Shown here piece after piece: positions 34,258 through 43,870 of a stretch of 64,000 nt of DNA. How positions within the stretch are numbered: position 1 is the stretch's first letter; each line of letters begins with the position of its first letter. Source of the stretch: Bacillus sp. BHET2 (GTDB lineage: Bacteria; Bacillota; Bacilli; Bacillales; Bacillaceae_B); contig NZ_VCQN01000007.1 of NCBI RefSeq assembly GCF_005938125.1, positions 29,217-93,216 on the forward strand. Reading direction: 5' to 3'. Both the position numbers and the translations under genes were made by a program. The notes below the pieces were generated by a model, which was not told the DNA's origin, did no database searches, and saw only the letters and a list, made by a program, of their open reading frames with translations.

Positions 34258-34299
34258 ATCTTTCTTCAAAATAAGGATTTCTAGTTAGGTAATAATTGA

Positions 34300-34425
34300 C
34301 TATCGATGTGCTTTTGGGCTAAATCCCGCTGCACGGTCTGCTGCTTTAAATTCCCTGGAGTATGTTACTTCCTGAGCGCTTGATAGAGCCGATTTGTTTT
34401 TGTCTTTCTTTTTCTTATTATCCAT
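34300..34425 (-). CDS. yfhE: YfhE family small protein
   Basis: 41-residue protein, Lys-rich at the start (MDNKKKKDKNKSALSSAQ) and then EVTYSREFKAADRAAGF, the block conserved in B. subtilis YfhE. It lies between yfhF and yfhD, as in B. subtilis. Function unknown. ATG 34425; the nearest purine-rich ribosome binding site, GAAGGGA, is about 11 bases upstream. Confidence 0.78.
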   Translation of the reverse strand: MDNKKKKDKNKSALSSAQEVTYSREFKAADRAAGFSPKAHR

Positions 34426-34496
34426 TCCTATGTACATCCCTTCTTTTCAAGATTACTTCTATTTTCGCCTTGAAAAAGAAGGGACATACATATGGT

Positions 34497-35402
34497 TTAA
34501 TGATAAATGTCAATCAGGGCACTTTTTAAATCAGGGTATTTGAAGTTGAAGCCATGTTCTAATAGGACGCTTGGTAATACTTTTTGTCCTTCTAACACAA
34601 GGGCACTCATTTCACCCATGGCCACCTTTAAAGCTAGTGGTGGAACAGGGATCCAGTGCGGTCTGCCAAGGACGGCACCAAGAGTTTTCCCGAATTCTTT
34701 CATGATGACAGGTGATGGAGTTGTTACGTTCACCGGTCCTGAAATGGTATCTGTTTCAGCAATAAAATGAACCGCTCTTGCAATATCTTTAATATGGATC
34801 CATGACATCCACTGTTTCCCTGATCCAACCGTACCTCCAGCAAACAGTTTGTATGGGAGTGCGATTCGAGGAAGAGCCCCCTCGTTTTCACCAAGAATGA
34901 TTCCAAAGCGTGAGTAGGCCACCCGGATGCCAAGCTGCCTTGCTTTCTGCGCTTCCTTTTCCCATATTTGAACGGTTTCCCCGAGGAAGTTGTCTGCTGT
35001 TTCAGTAGATACTTCTGTATACGTATTGGTTGTTGAAGAAGGGTAGTAGCCGATCGCACTTGCATTAATGAGGCATGCCGGTTTGTCCTCTAAAGCCTTA
35101 ATAATATTGATGACTTCTTGAGTTGAATTGATCCGGCTATTGATGATGCGCTTCTTTCGCTCATCCGTCCAGCGCCCACTGTTGATCGATTCACCTGCAA
35201 GGTTGATAAAGGTGTGAATTCCTTCTAGCGCTTCTTCGGGTTTTGCCCCGTCGGATAGCCATTTGACGTAGGTAACCCCTGGATGATTATTGTATTTTTC
35301 CGGGTTCCGGGTAAGGATCATTACTTCATGGTGGTGTTCGAGAAGTTCCGCAGTCAGAGCCTGACCGACAAAACCTGTTCCACCCGTTATGGCAATCTTC
35401 AT
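34497..35402 (-). CDS. yfhF: TIGR01777 family NAD(P)-dependent epimerase-like protein (YfhF)
   Basis: Extended short-chain dehydrogenase of about 301 residues. Nucleotide motif ITGGTGFVGQALTAELL at the N terminus, INLAGESINSGRW, the catalytic region SAIGYYPS with Tyr but shifted Lys spacing, SRFGIILGENEGALP and a C-terminal DUF1731 part ending FNFKYPDLKSALIDIYH. Substrate unknown; SulA-like homologues are not true division inhibitors. Start at ATG 35402 (third of three ATGs), 7 bases after GGAGG; the frame to 35456 extends beyond the ribosome binding site. Confidence 0.88.
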   Translation of the reverse strand: MKIAITGGTGFVGQALTAELLEHHHEVMILTRNPEKYNNHPGVTYVKWLSDGAKPEEALEGIHTFINLAGESINSGRWTDERKKRIINSRINSTQEVINIIKALEDKPACLINASAIGYYPSSTTNTYTEVSTETADNFLGETVQIWEKEAQKARQLGIRVAYSRFGIILGENEGALPRIALPYKLFAGGTVGSGKQWMSWIHIKDIARAVHFIAETDTISGPVNVTTPSPVIMKEFGKTLGAVLGRPHWIPVPPLALKVAMGEMSALVLEGQKVLPSVLLEHGFNFKYPDLKSALIDIYH

Positions 35403-35493
35403 CATCATCCCTCCAGTTATACTACTTATTTTACCTATCTTCAGAATAAAAAACATACGTTGAATGTGTTAGGATTATGATGAGGTGGAAAAA

Positions 35494-36300
35494 ATGGGTA
35501 AAATTACGAAAATAACGAAGCAAGTGAAGAACGAAGAGCGTTACAATTTATTTATAGATGGAAAGTATTCCTTCAGTGTGGATGAAGCGGTGCTGGCGAA
35601 GTTTCAACTCAGAAAAGGCCTGGAAGTCGATGAGCTGGAGATTTCAGAGCTGCAGTATGAAGATGATGTGAAAAAAGCATTCAATAAAGCCATTCAGTAT
35701 TTAGCTTATCGCATGAGAACAGAAAAAGAAATCCGTGATCATTTACAAGAAGGGGATCCTGAGGATGGCGTCATCCAGGAAGTGATTCATAAATTAGATG
35801 AAATTAAATACATTAACGATTTAGAATTCGCACATGCCTTTGTCGGGACACAGATGAATACCGCTGATAAGGGACCGACATGGATCAGGGGTGAATTGAG
35901 AAGAAAAGGTGTAGGTGACACTCATATTGAGGAAGCACTCGCCGCTTTTACACAAGAGAAGCAGGTAGACAAAGCGGTCGCGCTGACAGAAAAGCTTCTC
36001 CATAAATACCGGAAAGATTCCAAGATGATTGCTAAACAAAAGATTGAACAAAACCTAATGAGAAAAGGCTATCCCGGTTCTGTCATGAAAATCGTATGGG
36101 AAACAGTTGAGTCAGAACGTGATGACGATGAAAGATGGGATGCTGTTTATCATCAAGGATTGAAGGCACACAGAAAGCTTAGTTCAAAGTATGATGGCTA
36201 TGAGTATGTGCAAAAGATGAAACAAACTTTGTATCGGAAAGGTTTCTCAATGGAGGATATCGAAAGGCTATTGGAAGAGATTAAAGAAAATGAAGAGTGA
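35494..36300 (+). CDS. recX: Recombination regulator RecX
   Basis: About 268 residues, the long Bacillus form. Helical triplets typical of RecX are seen: AFNKAIQYLAYRMRTEKEIRDHL, RGELRRKGVGDTHIEEAL and QNLMRKGYPGSVMKIVWE, plus a C-terminal YVQKMKQTLYRKGFSMEDIERLL. RecX binds RecA filaments and limits or tunes strand exchange. Start ATG 35494 follows GAGGTGG; GTG 35485 is the alternative. Divergent from yfhF as in B. subtilis. Confidence 0.93.
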   Translation: MGKITKITKQVKNEERYNLFIDGKYSFSVDEAVLAKFQLRKGLEVDELEISELQYEDDVKKAFNKAIQYLAYRMRTEKEIRDHLQEGDPEDGVIQEVIHKLDEIKYINDLEFAHAFVGTQMNTADKGPTWIRGELRRKGVGDTHIEEALAAFTQEKQVDKAVALTEKLLHKYRKDSKMIAKQKIEQNLMRKGYPGSVMKIVWETVESERDDDERWDAVYHQGLKAHRKLSSKYDGYEYVQKMKQTLYRKGFSMEDIERLLEEIKENEE

Positions 36301-36341
36301 TTTCTTCTAAAACGAAAAGCGTATGACAAGGGGGAGATCTT

Positions 36342-36755
36342 GTGGAGATTGTCACGATTCTGTTTGTTGGTGTATCGCTGCTCCTGCTCATTGGTACAAC
36401 AAAAAAGTTTAAGATGTATGCTGGAGGAATAGTGATTGGATCAGCCTTGATTTTTATAATAGGGGAAATCATTATTAAAATTCAAACAGGTTTCTATTCT
36501 TTAGAGAAACAGGAATGGTTTAACGGAGGATACGCTGAAGATATGGGAAAGTGGGTCATCCCTTTCTTTATCTTAGGTGTGGCAATCATCATGATCCTGG
36601 TGAACATCCGGATGATCCGGCAGTATCTCAACAAGAAAGATCGTACGCGCTGGGTGTGGATTGCATTCGTGGTAGTGATTGATGTATTCGCTGTCTCTAT
36701 AGTCCCCGTCCTATTATTTTTCGTAGCCTTTATGTTTTATCCATTTGCACCGTAA
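36342..36755 (+). CDS. Membrane protein of unknown function, 137 aa
   Basis: Four hydrophobic segments (about 2-18, 25-42, 66-87, 108-134), with a short polar loop FYSLEKQEWFNGGYAEDMGK. GTG start preceded by AAGGGGGAGA, 41 bases after recX. No family recognised; not part of the B. subtilis block as I remember it. Confidence 0.65.
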   Translation: MEIVTILFVGVSLLLLIGTTKKFKMYAGGIVIGSALIFIIGEIIIKIQTGFYSLEKQEWFNGGYAEDMGKWVIPFFILGVAIIMILVNIRMIRQYLNKKDRTRWVWIAFVVVIDVFAVSIVPVLLFFVAFMFYPFAP

Positions 36756-36780
36756 TGAAAAGGTTACGCTTCTATATATT

Positions 36781-36840
36781 TATAACGGCGGTATTCTGGA
36801 TATAACGGCGAAATCACAATTTTATCGGCGAACGCCGCTC
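36781..36840 (+). repeat. Three tandem 20-bp repeats (array 1)
   Basis: Units TATAACGGCGGTATTCTGGA, TATAACGGCGAAATCACAAT and TTTATCGGCGAACGCCGCTC, in exact 20-base register. It runs directly into the terminator at 36845. The last 36 bases (36801-36836) match 38104-38139 with one mismatch. Confidence 0.85.
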
Positions 36841-36844
36841 CTCC

Positions 36845-36880
36845 AAAAAGGCAGCCCTCCATTATGGAAGGCTGCCTTTT
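36845..36880 (+). terminator. Terminator after array 1
   Basis: Stem AAAAGGCAGCC / GGCTGCCTTTT with an inner CTCC/GGA(A)G extension. Confidence 0.85.
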
Positions 36881-36929
36881 GTGATGGAATAAATGCTGGT
36901 TGAATGCCGATTTGAGAATCACGGGGAGA

Positions 36930-36944
36930 GAGGTCCGTCCCTCA
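36930..36944. repeat. Single copy of the GAGGTCCGTCCCTCA motif
   Basis: One arm only of the dispersed inverted repeat, just downstream of the NERD gene stop (minus strand). Confidence 0.7.
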
Positions 36945-36980
36945 ATACGTCTCAGTAATGTCAGATTATCGGCAGGTTTT

Positions 36981-37961
36981 TCATTTTGGTCTTTCAGTGA
37001 ACGTCAGGATATAAGTAGTCCCCTTTTTGGTGCCTGTGGTTGGGAGGTTGAGGGATTGGAGGAGCCTTTTTGCAACATAAGGAGATTCAATTGCTAGATA
37101 TTTTCTTAATTTTGTATTCGTGATCGTGGGTGAAATTAAAAGTTCGTAATCATTAAGTGCTTGAATATGGGCATGGCTATTATTATTTTCGCATTTCAAA
37201 CATGACCATGTACCATGCCTTCTTTCTAAAGGAAGGTGATTGCACTTTTCACAATATACTCCTTTTAGTAGGTCTTTCTCCATAATGTTATATCTCTCTA
37301 GAACTGATGGATTTGCTTCCTGGTGATGTCTTTTAAATGTCCGAATTAATTTTTTAATGTTCTTAATTGAGATTGTCTCGATTCCATGACCAGCATTCTC
37401 AAGTCTATTTATCTTGTCCAATAGAGAATGTCGATGGATGACGACTTTATTAAGGGACTTGTTATCTGGAGAGGTTTTGATGATCGTACGATCGTTGCTC
37501 ATAACGACATAAGAATAGATGGGAATTGAGGGGAATGCGTACTTATTCAACCATTTGATTAGTTGGCTTTCTTGTCTTTTAATCTGAAGAGTGGGATCAG
37601 GTAAAGCAATTTCGCTCCCATCTTTTGTTTGGATTAATTGGTTAAATACAGGATCGAAATAGGCCACACCCGCAAGGTACTTCACTTCGATGATTAGAAT
37701 GAATTTTGTCGTGATAATGAGAGTGTCTATTTGAAAGAAGCTATCTTTAAAAGGAATTCTAAGATCGTGGAGAATGAAGTGGGTTTTGGGGTCTAGAAAG
37801 CTAAATGTATAGTCTAAAGCGGTCTCACCTTTGTATCCAGCCATTCTTTTACCAAGTTCATCAGATATTAAGTGCTGTTTTGGATGATTCTGCGGCAGTC
37901 TGCGGAGTAAAGCTTGCAATATGAGGATAATTCGAGGCATGACTCGTTCTTTTTCGATCAT
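36981..37961 (-). CDS. NERD domain protein with zinc-ribbon
   Basis: 326 residues. The nuclease-related domain spans about 40-155: GYKGETALDYTFSFLD, HDLRIPFKDSFFQIDTLIITTKFILIIEVK, with the Asp and Glu-x-Lys expected of a nuclease-like core. A zinc ribbon follows near residues 240-265 (YCEKCNHLPLERR, SWSCLKCE-like TWSCLKCENNN), then a helical C terminus. NERD proteins are common in Bacillus and assumed to act on nucleic acids, but activity is unproven. The gene is bracketed by 20-bp repeat arrays. ATG 37961 with GGAGTGATG upstream. Confidence 0.85.
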   Translation of the reverse strand: MIEKERVMPRIILILQALLRRLPQNHPKQHLISDELGKRMAGYKGETALDYTFSFLDPKTHFILHDLRIPFKDSFFQIDTLIITTKFILIIEVKYLAGVAYFDPVFNQLIQTKDGSEIALPDPTLQIKRQESQLIKWLNKYAFPSIPIYSYVVMSNDRTIIKTSPDNKSLNKVVIHRHSLLDKINRLENAGHGIETISIKNIKKLIRTFKRHHQEANPSVLERYNIMEKDLLKGVYCEKCNHLPLERRHGTWSCLKCENNNSHAHIQALNDYELLISPTITNTKLRKYLAIESPYVAKRLLQSLNLPTTGTKKGTTYILTFTERPK

Positions 37962-38040
37962 TTCATCACTCCAATCAGGTTTTGTACTAGATGTATTCTA
38001 CTTTCACATTAGAAAATCCTTTTATGAGTTAGCTGAATTT

Positions 38041-38140
38041 ATTTATATCGGCGAAATTTTAAATTTAACGGCGAAATCCTGGATATATCGGCGAAATTGT
38101 CATTATAACGGCGAAATCACGATTTTATCGGCGAACGCCA
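38041..38140 (+). repeat. Five tandem 20-bp repeats (array 2)
   Basis: Units start at 38041, 38061, 38081, 38101 and 38121, consensus near NWTTATATCGGCGAAATYNN, alternating ATCGGCG and AACGGCG. It lies between the NERD gene start and the SDR gene end, next to an AAAGGCAG-type terminator like that of array 1. Confidence 0.88.
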
Positions 38141-38151
38141 CCGACACCGTC

Positions 38152-38186
38152 AAAAGGCAGCCCTCTTTCCAAGAAGACTGCCTTTC
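38152..38186 (-). terminator. Terminator of the SDR gene
   Basis: Arms AAAGGCAG / CTGCCTTT with extended loop pairing CTCTTTCC/AAGA(A)GA. Confidence 0.75.
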
Positions 38187-38190
38187 GTCA

Positions 38191-38862
38191 TTATTTTTTT
38201 GATTCGATGACAATTTCGTTTTTCACCTGATATTCTTGGATGATCAATTCGGCCACTTCTTTAGGAGAGCGAAGTCTTGAAGGGTCACTGATATGATCGC
38301 TGTTTTCCCAGAATGGCGTATTCATTCCTCCCATATAGGCATTTACAATCCGCAGGTCAGAGTCTTCATATTCCTTTTGTAAGCTTTCACCGAATCCTCT
38401 CAGTGCAAACTTACTTGCTACATACAGTGATTCATTCTTCTTCCCTCTAAGGCCGGCTGTAGAAATAATGTTCATGATGGTGCTATTTGGTTGCAGTTTA
38501 TTCAGTAACGCCTTCGTTAACCGAATTGGCCCCAGCGCATTGGTCTCGAACATAGTGAGCAATTCCTCCTCGGTAGAATCTTTGAACGGACCGAAATAGC
38601 CTACGCCTGCGTTATGTATGAGTAATTGAACAGTATGATCTTTAAGGTGGTTTTCATTGAACTGTTCAATTTCGTCCAAGGAACGGATATCCAATGCAGC
38701 ATAAGATACTTCCCCGCCAATGCTTTTAATTTCTGCAGCTGCTTCTTTTAAGCGATCGGGAGTTCTCCCAATCAGGAAGATATGAAACCCTTGCTGACTT
38801 AGAAGTTTACCTAATTCTTTTCCTAAGCCGGAGCCTCCGCCTGTGATTATGGCTGTGTTCAT
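38191..38862 (-). CDS. Short-chain dehydrogenase/reductase
   Basis: Cytosolic SDR of 223 residues. Cofactor motif ITGGGSGLGKELGKLL (TGxxxGxG), NNAG-equivalent LIHNAGVGYFG, catalytic Ser in IISTAGLRG and YVASKFALRGF (YxxxK). Arg in IGRTPDRL suggests NADP preference. Substrate unknown. Start ATG 38862 with GAAAGGATG upstream; the frame to 38910 adds an unlikely leader. Confidence 0.88.
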   Translation of the reverse strand: MNTAIITGGGSGLGKELGKLLSQQGFHIFLIGRTPDRLKEAAAEIKSIGGEVSYAALDIRSLDEIEQFNENHLKDHTVQLLIHNAGVGYFGPFKDSTEEELLTMFETNALGPIRLTKALLNKLQPNSTIMNIISTAGLRGKKNESLYVASKFALRGFGESLQKEYEDSDLRIVNAYMGGMNTPFWENSDHISDPSRLRSPKEVAELIIQEYQVKNEIVIESKK

Positions 38863-38994
38863 ATTGAAAACATCCTTTCTGGTGTGTAGAGATAGTTTTT
38901 TTGAGGGCAAAAGTGCTTGTCAGGTCCACCCAGCCGCTTCCGCTTTTCTTATTGTATCATTTTCTCTATACTACTATTAGTAGAGGTGATGAGG

Positions 38995-39321
38995 ATGGAA
39001 CAAGAGAGAAGATATAGTGAGATGACAGAGCATGAGTTGAAGCAGGAGATTGCTTCATTGAAAGAGAAGGCAAGAAAAGCTGAGCAGCTGGGGATAGTGA
39101 ATGAGTTTGCTGTATTGGAGCGTAAGGCTTTGATGGCACAGTCTTATTTAATGGATCCTGATGCTTACAAGCCTGGTGGGATCTATGCCATTGAAGGAGA
39201 TCCAGGTACTTATTTCAAACTGGACTACTTAAATGGAGTATTCGCATGGGGATATCGCCTAGGTGGGGACGGAAAAGAAGAGGCTCTGCCTATATCCCTT
39301 TTAGCAGGGGAAAAGAAATAA
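38995..39321 (+). CDS. yfhH: YfhH family protein (DUF1811)
   Basis: 108-residue soluble protein: an N-terminal helical hairpin (RYSEMTEHELKQEIASLKEKARKAEQLG, FAVLERKALMAQSYLMDP) and a beta-rich C-terminal half (YAIEGDPGTYFKL, YLNGVFAWGYRLG, EEALPISLL). Closely fits B. subtilis YfhH; function unknown. Start ATG 38995, 6 bases after AGAGGTG-type site; frame to 38917 rejected. Confidence 0.9.
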   Translation: MEQERRYSEMTEHELKQEIASLKEKARKAEQLGIVNEFAVLERKALMAQSYLMDPDAYKPGGIYAIEGDPGTYFKLDYLNGVFAWGYRLGGDGKEEALPISLLAGEKK

Positions 39322-39324
39322 GGA

Positions 39325-39352
39325 AGAGGTCCGTCAAGAGGGACGGACCTCT
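39325..39352. repeat. Hairpin of the GAGGGACGGACCTC family
   Basis: Arms AGAGGTCCGTC / GACGGACCTCT with a 6-base loop, 3 bases after yfhH and before the convergent 39361 gene; probably a bidirectional terminator. Confidence 0.8.
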
Positions 39353-39360
39353 GAAAGTGG

Positions 39361-39519
39361 CTAGGAACGCTTGCGTGTTTGGTTCTCTAGAATGATTAAG
39401 TCTTGAGTTTGTGTCGTTTGTCCATTTGCTTGGGAATGGGCATGCTTCGGATTGTAGAATGCCTTGTTAAATGGACTGCTGTACTTATTTCGGTAGAAGT
39501 TGTTTTTCATGTTTGCCAT
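39361..39519 (-). CDS. Small YpzG-like protein
   Basis: 52-residue hydrophilic protein. The blocks NPKHAHSQANG and LIILENQTRKRS resemble the YpzG family of small Bacillus proteins (assignment from memory). ATG 39519 with TAGGGGGTAG upstream; second gene after sspK on the minus strand, 20 bases behind it. Possibly sporulation-associated. Confidence 0.72.
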   Translation of the reverse strand: MANMKNNFYRNKYSSPFNKAFYNPKHAHSQANGQTTQTQDLIILENQTRKRS

Positions 39520-39539
39520 CGTAACTACCCCCTACTTCA

Positions 39540-39704
39540 TTAAAGTGAGTCGTGAGCTCTGTCTCCAGAAGATTTCATGCGTTCTTGTGGATGGGTATTG
39601 ATGGTACCGTTAGCCCTTTTAGATGCATATTCAGCTTTTGCTCTCGGTTCACCTTCGAATTTATTGTTATTCATGTTGGGGAACCCTGTCGATTTATTTC
39701 GCAT
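39540..39704 (-). CDS. sspK: Small acid-soluble spore protein K
   Basis: 54 residues. The sequence [20 protein letters not shown] and [16 protein letters not shown] matches SspK, a minor spore-core protein. Ribosome binding site TTTAGGAGG, 8 bases upstream. Expected to be made in the forespore under SigG/SigF; I did not identify a convincing promoter. Same neighbourhood as in B. subtilis (yfhH side). Confidence 0.9.
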   Translation of the reverse strand: MRNKSTGFPNMNNNKFEGEPRAKAEYASKRANGTINTHPQERMKSSGDRAHDSL

Positions 39705-39855
39705 AATGTGCCTCCTAAAAGGTGAAATTTACTGACTCATACCGTGAAGAAGCAAAGATTCACAACTAAGCTTAACCACGTACCTTTAGTATGGGTGAAA
39801 AGAAGAACATTATCATAAAAACAGGTACTAAATATATGGAAAAGGAGGAGACAAA

Positions 39856-40128
39856 ATGGAGTCAACATTTCACGAATTAACAAAATTATTAATTGAAAAA
39901 AATAATAAGCTTTCATATGAAAAAGCGAGAACCTGGATTGAGCTTGTTTGGGAGGATTTCGAAGCCACTTACGCGAAAGCTGGTTACGATTATAAAGGGA
40001 AAGTAGTAACAGAGAAAGTCGTTCGCCAATGGGTGAATACATATGGAGAACAAATCCATGAATTTGCTGCCCAAAACCCAAAATACAAACACCTTATCGA
40101 TGATAACGACGATAATCAGGTGCACTAA
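39856..40128 (+). CDS. yfhJ: YfhJ family (WVELL) protein
   Basis: 90-residue soluble protein. The conserved block ARTWIELVWEDFEATYAKAGY gives the family its WVELL name; it continues YKGKVVTEKVVRQWVNTYG. Function unknown. ATG with AAAGGAGGAG upstream. Position next to sspK matches B. subtilis. Confidence 0.88.
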   Translation: MESTFHELTKLLIEKNNKLSYEKARTWIELVWEDFEATYAKAGYDYKGKVVTEKVVRQWVNTYGEQIHEFAAQNPKYKHLIDDNDDNQVH

Positions 40129-40137
40129 TGAAACAAA

Positions 40138-40172
40138 GTGAGGGACGGACCATTAAGAGGTCCGTCCCTCAC
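40138..40172. terminator. Hairpin of the GAGGGACGGACC family between yfhJ and yfhP
   Basis: Perfect 14-bp arms GTGAGGGACGGACC / GGTCCGTCCCTCAC with a 7-base loop, between convergent genes; probably a bidirectional terminator. Confidence 0.8.
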
Positions 40173-40176
40173 TGCT

Positions 40177-41163
40177 TTAATCGATTATAATGTCGATATC
40201 GACTTTGGATCTGAGCTTTTCTTCGCTGAAGACCCAGCCTGTGTAGGAGCTGACGACGTTTAAGTCTTTGTCTAGCTGTACAAGGGCGACAAATGGATAG
40301 TGTCCATTGTTTCTGTATCGTAAATCAATGAAGCGAACCTCAAAATGATCATCGTATTCATCCACTTCCCACCTGTAAACGGGGGAAAAGGAAAGAAAGG
40401 CTGCAAGGTTTTTATCTTTTTTTGCTGCATTAATCACCGGATCTTCAGGTATCGCAACCCGTTTGAATTTTTCAAAGATGGTGATGGAGCGTCTAAATGC
40501 ACGTGCGACATAATAATGCTCCTTCGTTACAATCGCTAACCTCCACTGGAAGAATCGGATTGTCGGAGAAACGATAATTTTTTCCGCTTTTGGAATTCTT
40601 CGCTTCACGGCATTTTTTACGGCTTTTTGAACTTGAAACCTCAACACATAATAAGCAAAAATCACGAGGTACATGACCAAAAAGGTCTTTCCTGGCGGTA
40701 ATCCAATGCCCCACAATATTAATCCCACTACATGAATGCCGAAAATAATTACATCAAATGTGTTGATGACCCCTAATGCGACCCATTTCGACGAGATCGG
40801 CCTGACAGCCTGTGTTCCATATGCATTGAAAATGTCGACAAATACATGGAGGAATACGGCTACAAATGTCCAAATCCATAAATGAAGCACATTTGCCTCA
40901 GGAAAAAATGGATAAAGACAAGCAATTATTAAGAGTGGCCAAAGAGCAACCGCGGGAATACTATGGGTGATTCCACGGTGGTGCCGTATATAAACAGCAT
41001 TATTTCGTAATTTCAAAACGGTATCGATATCAGGTATTTGAGAGCCGATGACTGCTGCAACTAACACGCTTTGAGACGTGGCTGCGCTTTCGGCTACAAC
41101 CGGATCTAAAGTAGCTAAGCCCCCAAGAGCAAAGCCCATGACAATATGAGTGCCTGTATCCAA
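40177..41163 (-). CDS. yfhP: YfhP, membrane-bound metal-dependent hydrolase (YdjM family)
   Basis: 328 residues. N-terminal MDTGTHIVMGFALGGLA with conserved His, then IGSQIPDIDTVLKL and YIRHHRGITHSIP, the metal-site pattern of YdjM/LexA-binding-type membrane hydrolases, followed by about four TM segments and a soluble C-terminal domain after residue 210. Upstream of mutY as in B. subtilis. Enzymatic activity is unproven. Confidence 0.88.
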   Translation of the reverse strand: MDTGTHIVMGFALGGLATLDPVVAESAATSQSVLVAAVIGSQIPDIDTVLKLRNNAVYIRHHRGITHSIPAVALWPLLIIACLYPFFPEANVLHLWIWTFVAVFLHVFVDIFNAYGTQAVRPISSKWVALGVINTFDVIIFGIHVVGLILWGIGLPPGKTFLVMYLVIFAYYVLRFQVQKAVKNAVKRRIPKAEKIIVSPTIRFFQWRLAIVTKEHYYVARAFRRSITIFEKFKRVAIPEDPVINAAKKDKNLAAFLSFSPVYRWEVDEYDDHFEVRFIDLRYRNNGHYPFVALVQLDKDLNVVSSYTGWVFSEEKLRSKVDIDIIID

Positions 41164-41254
41164 AAAAAGTCCTCCCTTGGCTCTTCATTTCTAAGAATTG
41201 TTTATGACTTGTATTCATGGTTGAACATGATATGGTTAAAAGGAGATTATTTCA

Positions 41255-41563
41255 ATGAAAAACTCATTACACATATACTTAGAATATGAAATTAAACAAA
41301 ATTCCCAACCTCAATATAAGCAGATTATGAACAATATCGTCGCGACATTACCACAATATGATGCTTTTGATATTCATTGGGAGAAGGCCGAAGACCAATC
41401 GAATCGCTACATCGAAAGATTCAATGTTCCAACCGAATCCCACTTTCATGTGTTAAGGCGTCTGCGGACGTCCCGATGTCATTTATTATTCGGATTATTG
41501 GACGAATGTATTTGCGGTGGAGTAAAAGAAATAAACTTGATTGGTTTAAAAACACAGCCTTAA
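41255..41563 (+). CDS. Hypothetical 102-aa protein upstream of mutY
   Basis: Soluble, 102 residues, beginning MKNSLHIYLEYEIKQNSQPQY, with a Cys-containing C terminus (SRCHLLFGLLDECICGGVKE). ATG with AAAAGGAG upstream. It precedes mutY by 49 bases in the same direction. No family recognised. Confidence 0.65.
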   Translation: MKNSLHIYLEYEIKQNSQPQYKQIMNNIVATLPQYDAFDIHWEKAEDQSNRYIERFNVPTESHFHVLRRLRTSRCHLLFGLLDECICGGVKEINLIGLKTQP

Positions 41564-41612
41564 TTATTTATTCCCTATTCAATGTAACATTTAACATCCT
41601 GGAGGTACAAAA

Positions 41613-42719
41613 TTGATAGAAGAGCCATTAAAGCATTTACAAACCATCAACCGTGAGGAATTTCAGGAAGATTTAATTTCATGGTTTCAAAGAGAACAAC
41701 GTGACTTGCCTTGGAGAAAGGACCAGGATCCATACAAAGTCTGGGTATCTGAAATTATGCTTCAGCAAACAAGAGTGGATACGGTCATTCCTTATTTTAA
41801 CCGATTCATTGAGAAGTTTCCTACTATCGACGCTCTTGCTACAGCAGATGAAGAGGATATCCTGAAAGCTTGGGAAGGGCTCGGCTATTACTCGAGAGTC
41901 AGAAATTTACAGACTGCAGTGAAAGAAGTAAACGAAAAGTATGAAGGGGTCGTCCCTGATACTCCAAAGGAAATTTCCTCTTTAAAAGGGGTTGGGCCGT
42001 ATACTGCAGGGGCGATTTTAAGTATCGCCTACAGCAAACCTGAGCCTGCCGTTGACGGAAATGTGATGAGGGTGTTTTCACGCATATTGTCCATTTGGCT
42101 GGATATTGCCAAACCGTCATCAAGAAAAGTGTTTGAAGAAGCTGTGAGAAACTTGATTTCTGAAGAAAACCCATCCTTTTTCAATCAAGCATTGATGGAA
42201 CTTGGAGCTTTGATTTGTACGCCTACTTCTCCATCTTGTCTGCTTTGCCCTGTTCGGGAGCACTGTCAGGCATTTGAAGAAGGGGTACAGACTGAACTTC
42301 CTATTAAATCGAAGAAGAAAGCGGCTCGCAAAATGAATATGGCAGCAGCAGTCCTGTTCACAGAAGATGACAGGGTTGTAATTCATAAACGCCCAAGTAA
42401 GGGGCTTCTAGCAAATTTATGGGAATTTCCGAATTTCGAAGTTGGAACTTCAAGCAGTGGTCGGAAGCAATTGCTTGATCTCATAGAGGAAGAGCACAAA
42501 GTCTGGTGCTCCTTAAAAGCAGGAGTTGTAACAAAAATCCAACATATATTCTCTCACATTATTTGGGATATTGAAGTTTATGTGGGTTCAATCGACAGCG
42601 CTATTCTCAAGGACAGTGACCTGATTGCTGTAACCCGAGAAGAATTAGGTGCTTATGCTTTTCCTGTTTCTCATCAGAAAATTTGGAAGGAAGCGGGAGA
42701 AGGTATCTTGCAAAAATAA
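41613..42719 (+). CDS. mutY: A/G-specific adenine glycosylase MutY
   Basis: DNA repair enzyme of 368 residues that removes adenine mispaired with 8-oxoguanine. Catalytic Glu in [17 protein letters not shown], HhH-GPD motif [14 protein letters not shown] with AVDGNVMRV, four-Cys iron-sulphur loop [17 protein letters not shown], and a C-terminal NUDIX-like 8-oxoG recognition domain from about residue 230. TTG start with CTGGAGG upstream. Confidence 0.95.
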   Translation: MIEEPLKHLQTINREEFQEDLISWFQREQRDLPWRKDQDPYKVWVSEIMLQQTRVDTVIPYFNRFIEKFPTIDALATADEEDILKAWEGLGYYSRVRNLQTAVKEVNEKYEGVVPDTPKEISSLKGVGPYTAGAILSIAYSKPEPAVDGNVMRVFSRILSIWLDIAKPSSRKVFEEAVRNLISEENPSFFNQALMELGALICTPTSPSCLLCPVREHCQAFEEGVQTELPIKSKKKAARKMNMAAAVLFTEDDRVVIHKRPSKGLLANLWEFPNFEVGTSSSGRKQLLDLIEEEHKVWCSLKAGVVTKIQHIFSHIIWDIEVYVGSIDSAILKDSDLIAVTREELGAYAFPVSHQKIWKEAGEGILQK

Positions 42720-42748
42720 AGAGGAGCAACCGATCCGGTTGCTCCTTT
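42718..42748. terminator. Bidirectional terminator after mutY
   Basis: Arms AAAGAGGAGCAACCG / CGGTTGCTCCTTT with a 3-base loop, between convergent mutY and yfhS. Confidence 0.88.
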
Positions 42749-42761
42749 CCTGTTCGTTAAA

Positions 42762-42986
42762 TCAGTCGTAGCTAACTTTCGTACCATGGGTATAATCGGC
42801 TTCTCTACGATTCAACCCGCCTCGGTTTTCAATTTCTTCGACGATTTCTCGGTGAATCGATTGTCCTTCTGTGTTCAAATAGGGTACTATTTGTTGTAGT
42901 GAATGGTGAAAGAAAGCAAGTTCGCTTTTCTTCCATTCATCTTTTGGGATCATTGAAAGTTCGGTCATATCTCTACCTACATACAT
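42762..42986 (-). CDS. yfhS: YfhS family small protein
   Basis: 74-residue soluble protein. MYVGRDMTELSMIPKDEW at the start and EEIENRGGLNRREADYTHG at the end resemble B. subtilis YfhS, and the location between mutY and fabL/sspE agrees. Possibly sporulation-related; function unknown. Confidence 0.8.
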   Translation of the reverse strand: MYVGRDMTELSMIPKDEWKKSELAFFHHSLQQIVPYLNTEGQSIHREIVEEIENRGGLNRREADYTHGTKVSYD

Positions 42987-43087
42987 AACTCATTCCTCCA
43001 TTAAACTGATATGCTCTTATTAGTTTGCGTGTTCAGAGTTTGATTATGCTTTGGACGAATTGGAAAATGAAATTGAAAGGATGATGA

Positions 43088-43834
<747 letters not shown>

Positions 43835-43870
43835 TGGAATGTATTTCCTGAAAATGTCCGAATAGTGAAA

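Noticed and set aside
36781..38140. CRISPR array
   Set aside because: Units are contiguous 20-mers with drifting sequence; there are no unique spacers between identical repeats and no cas genes.
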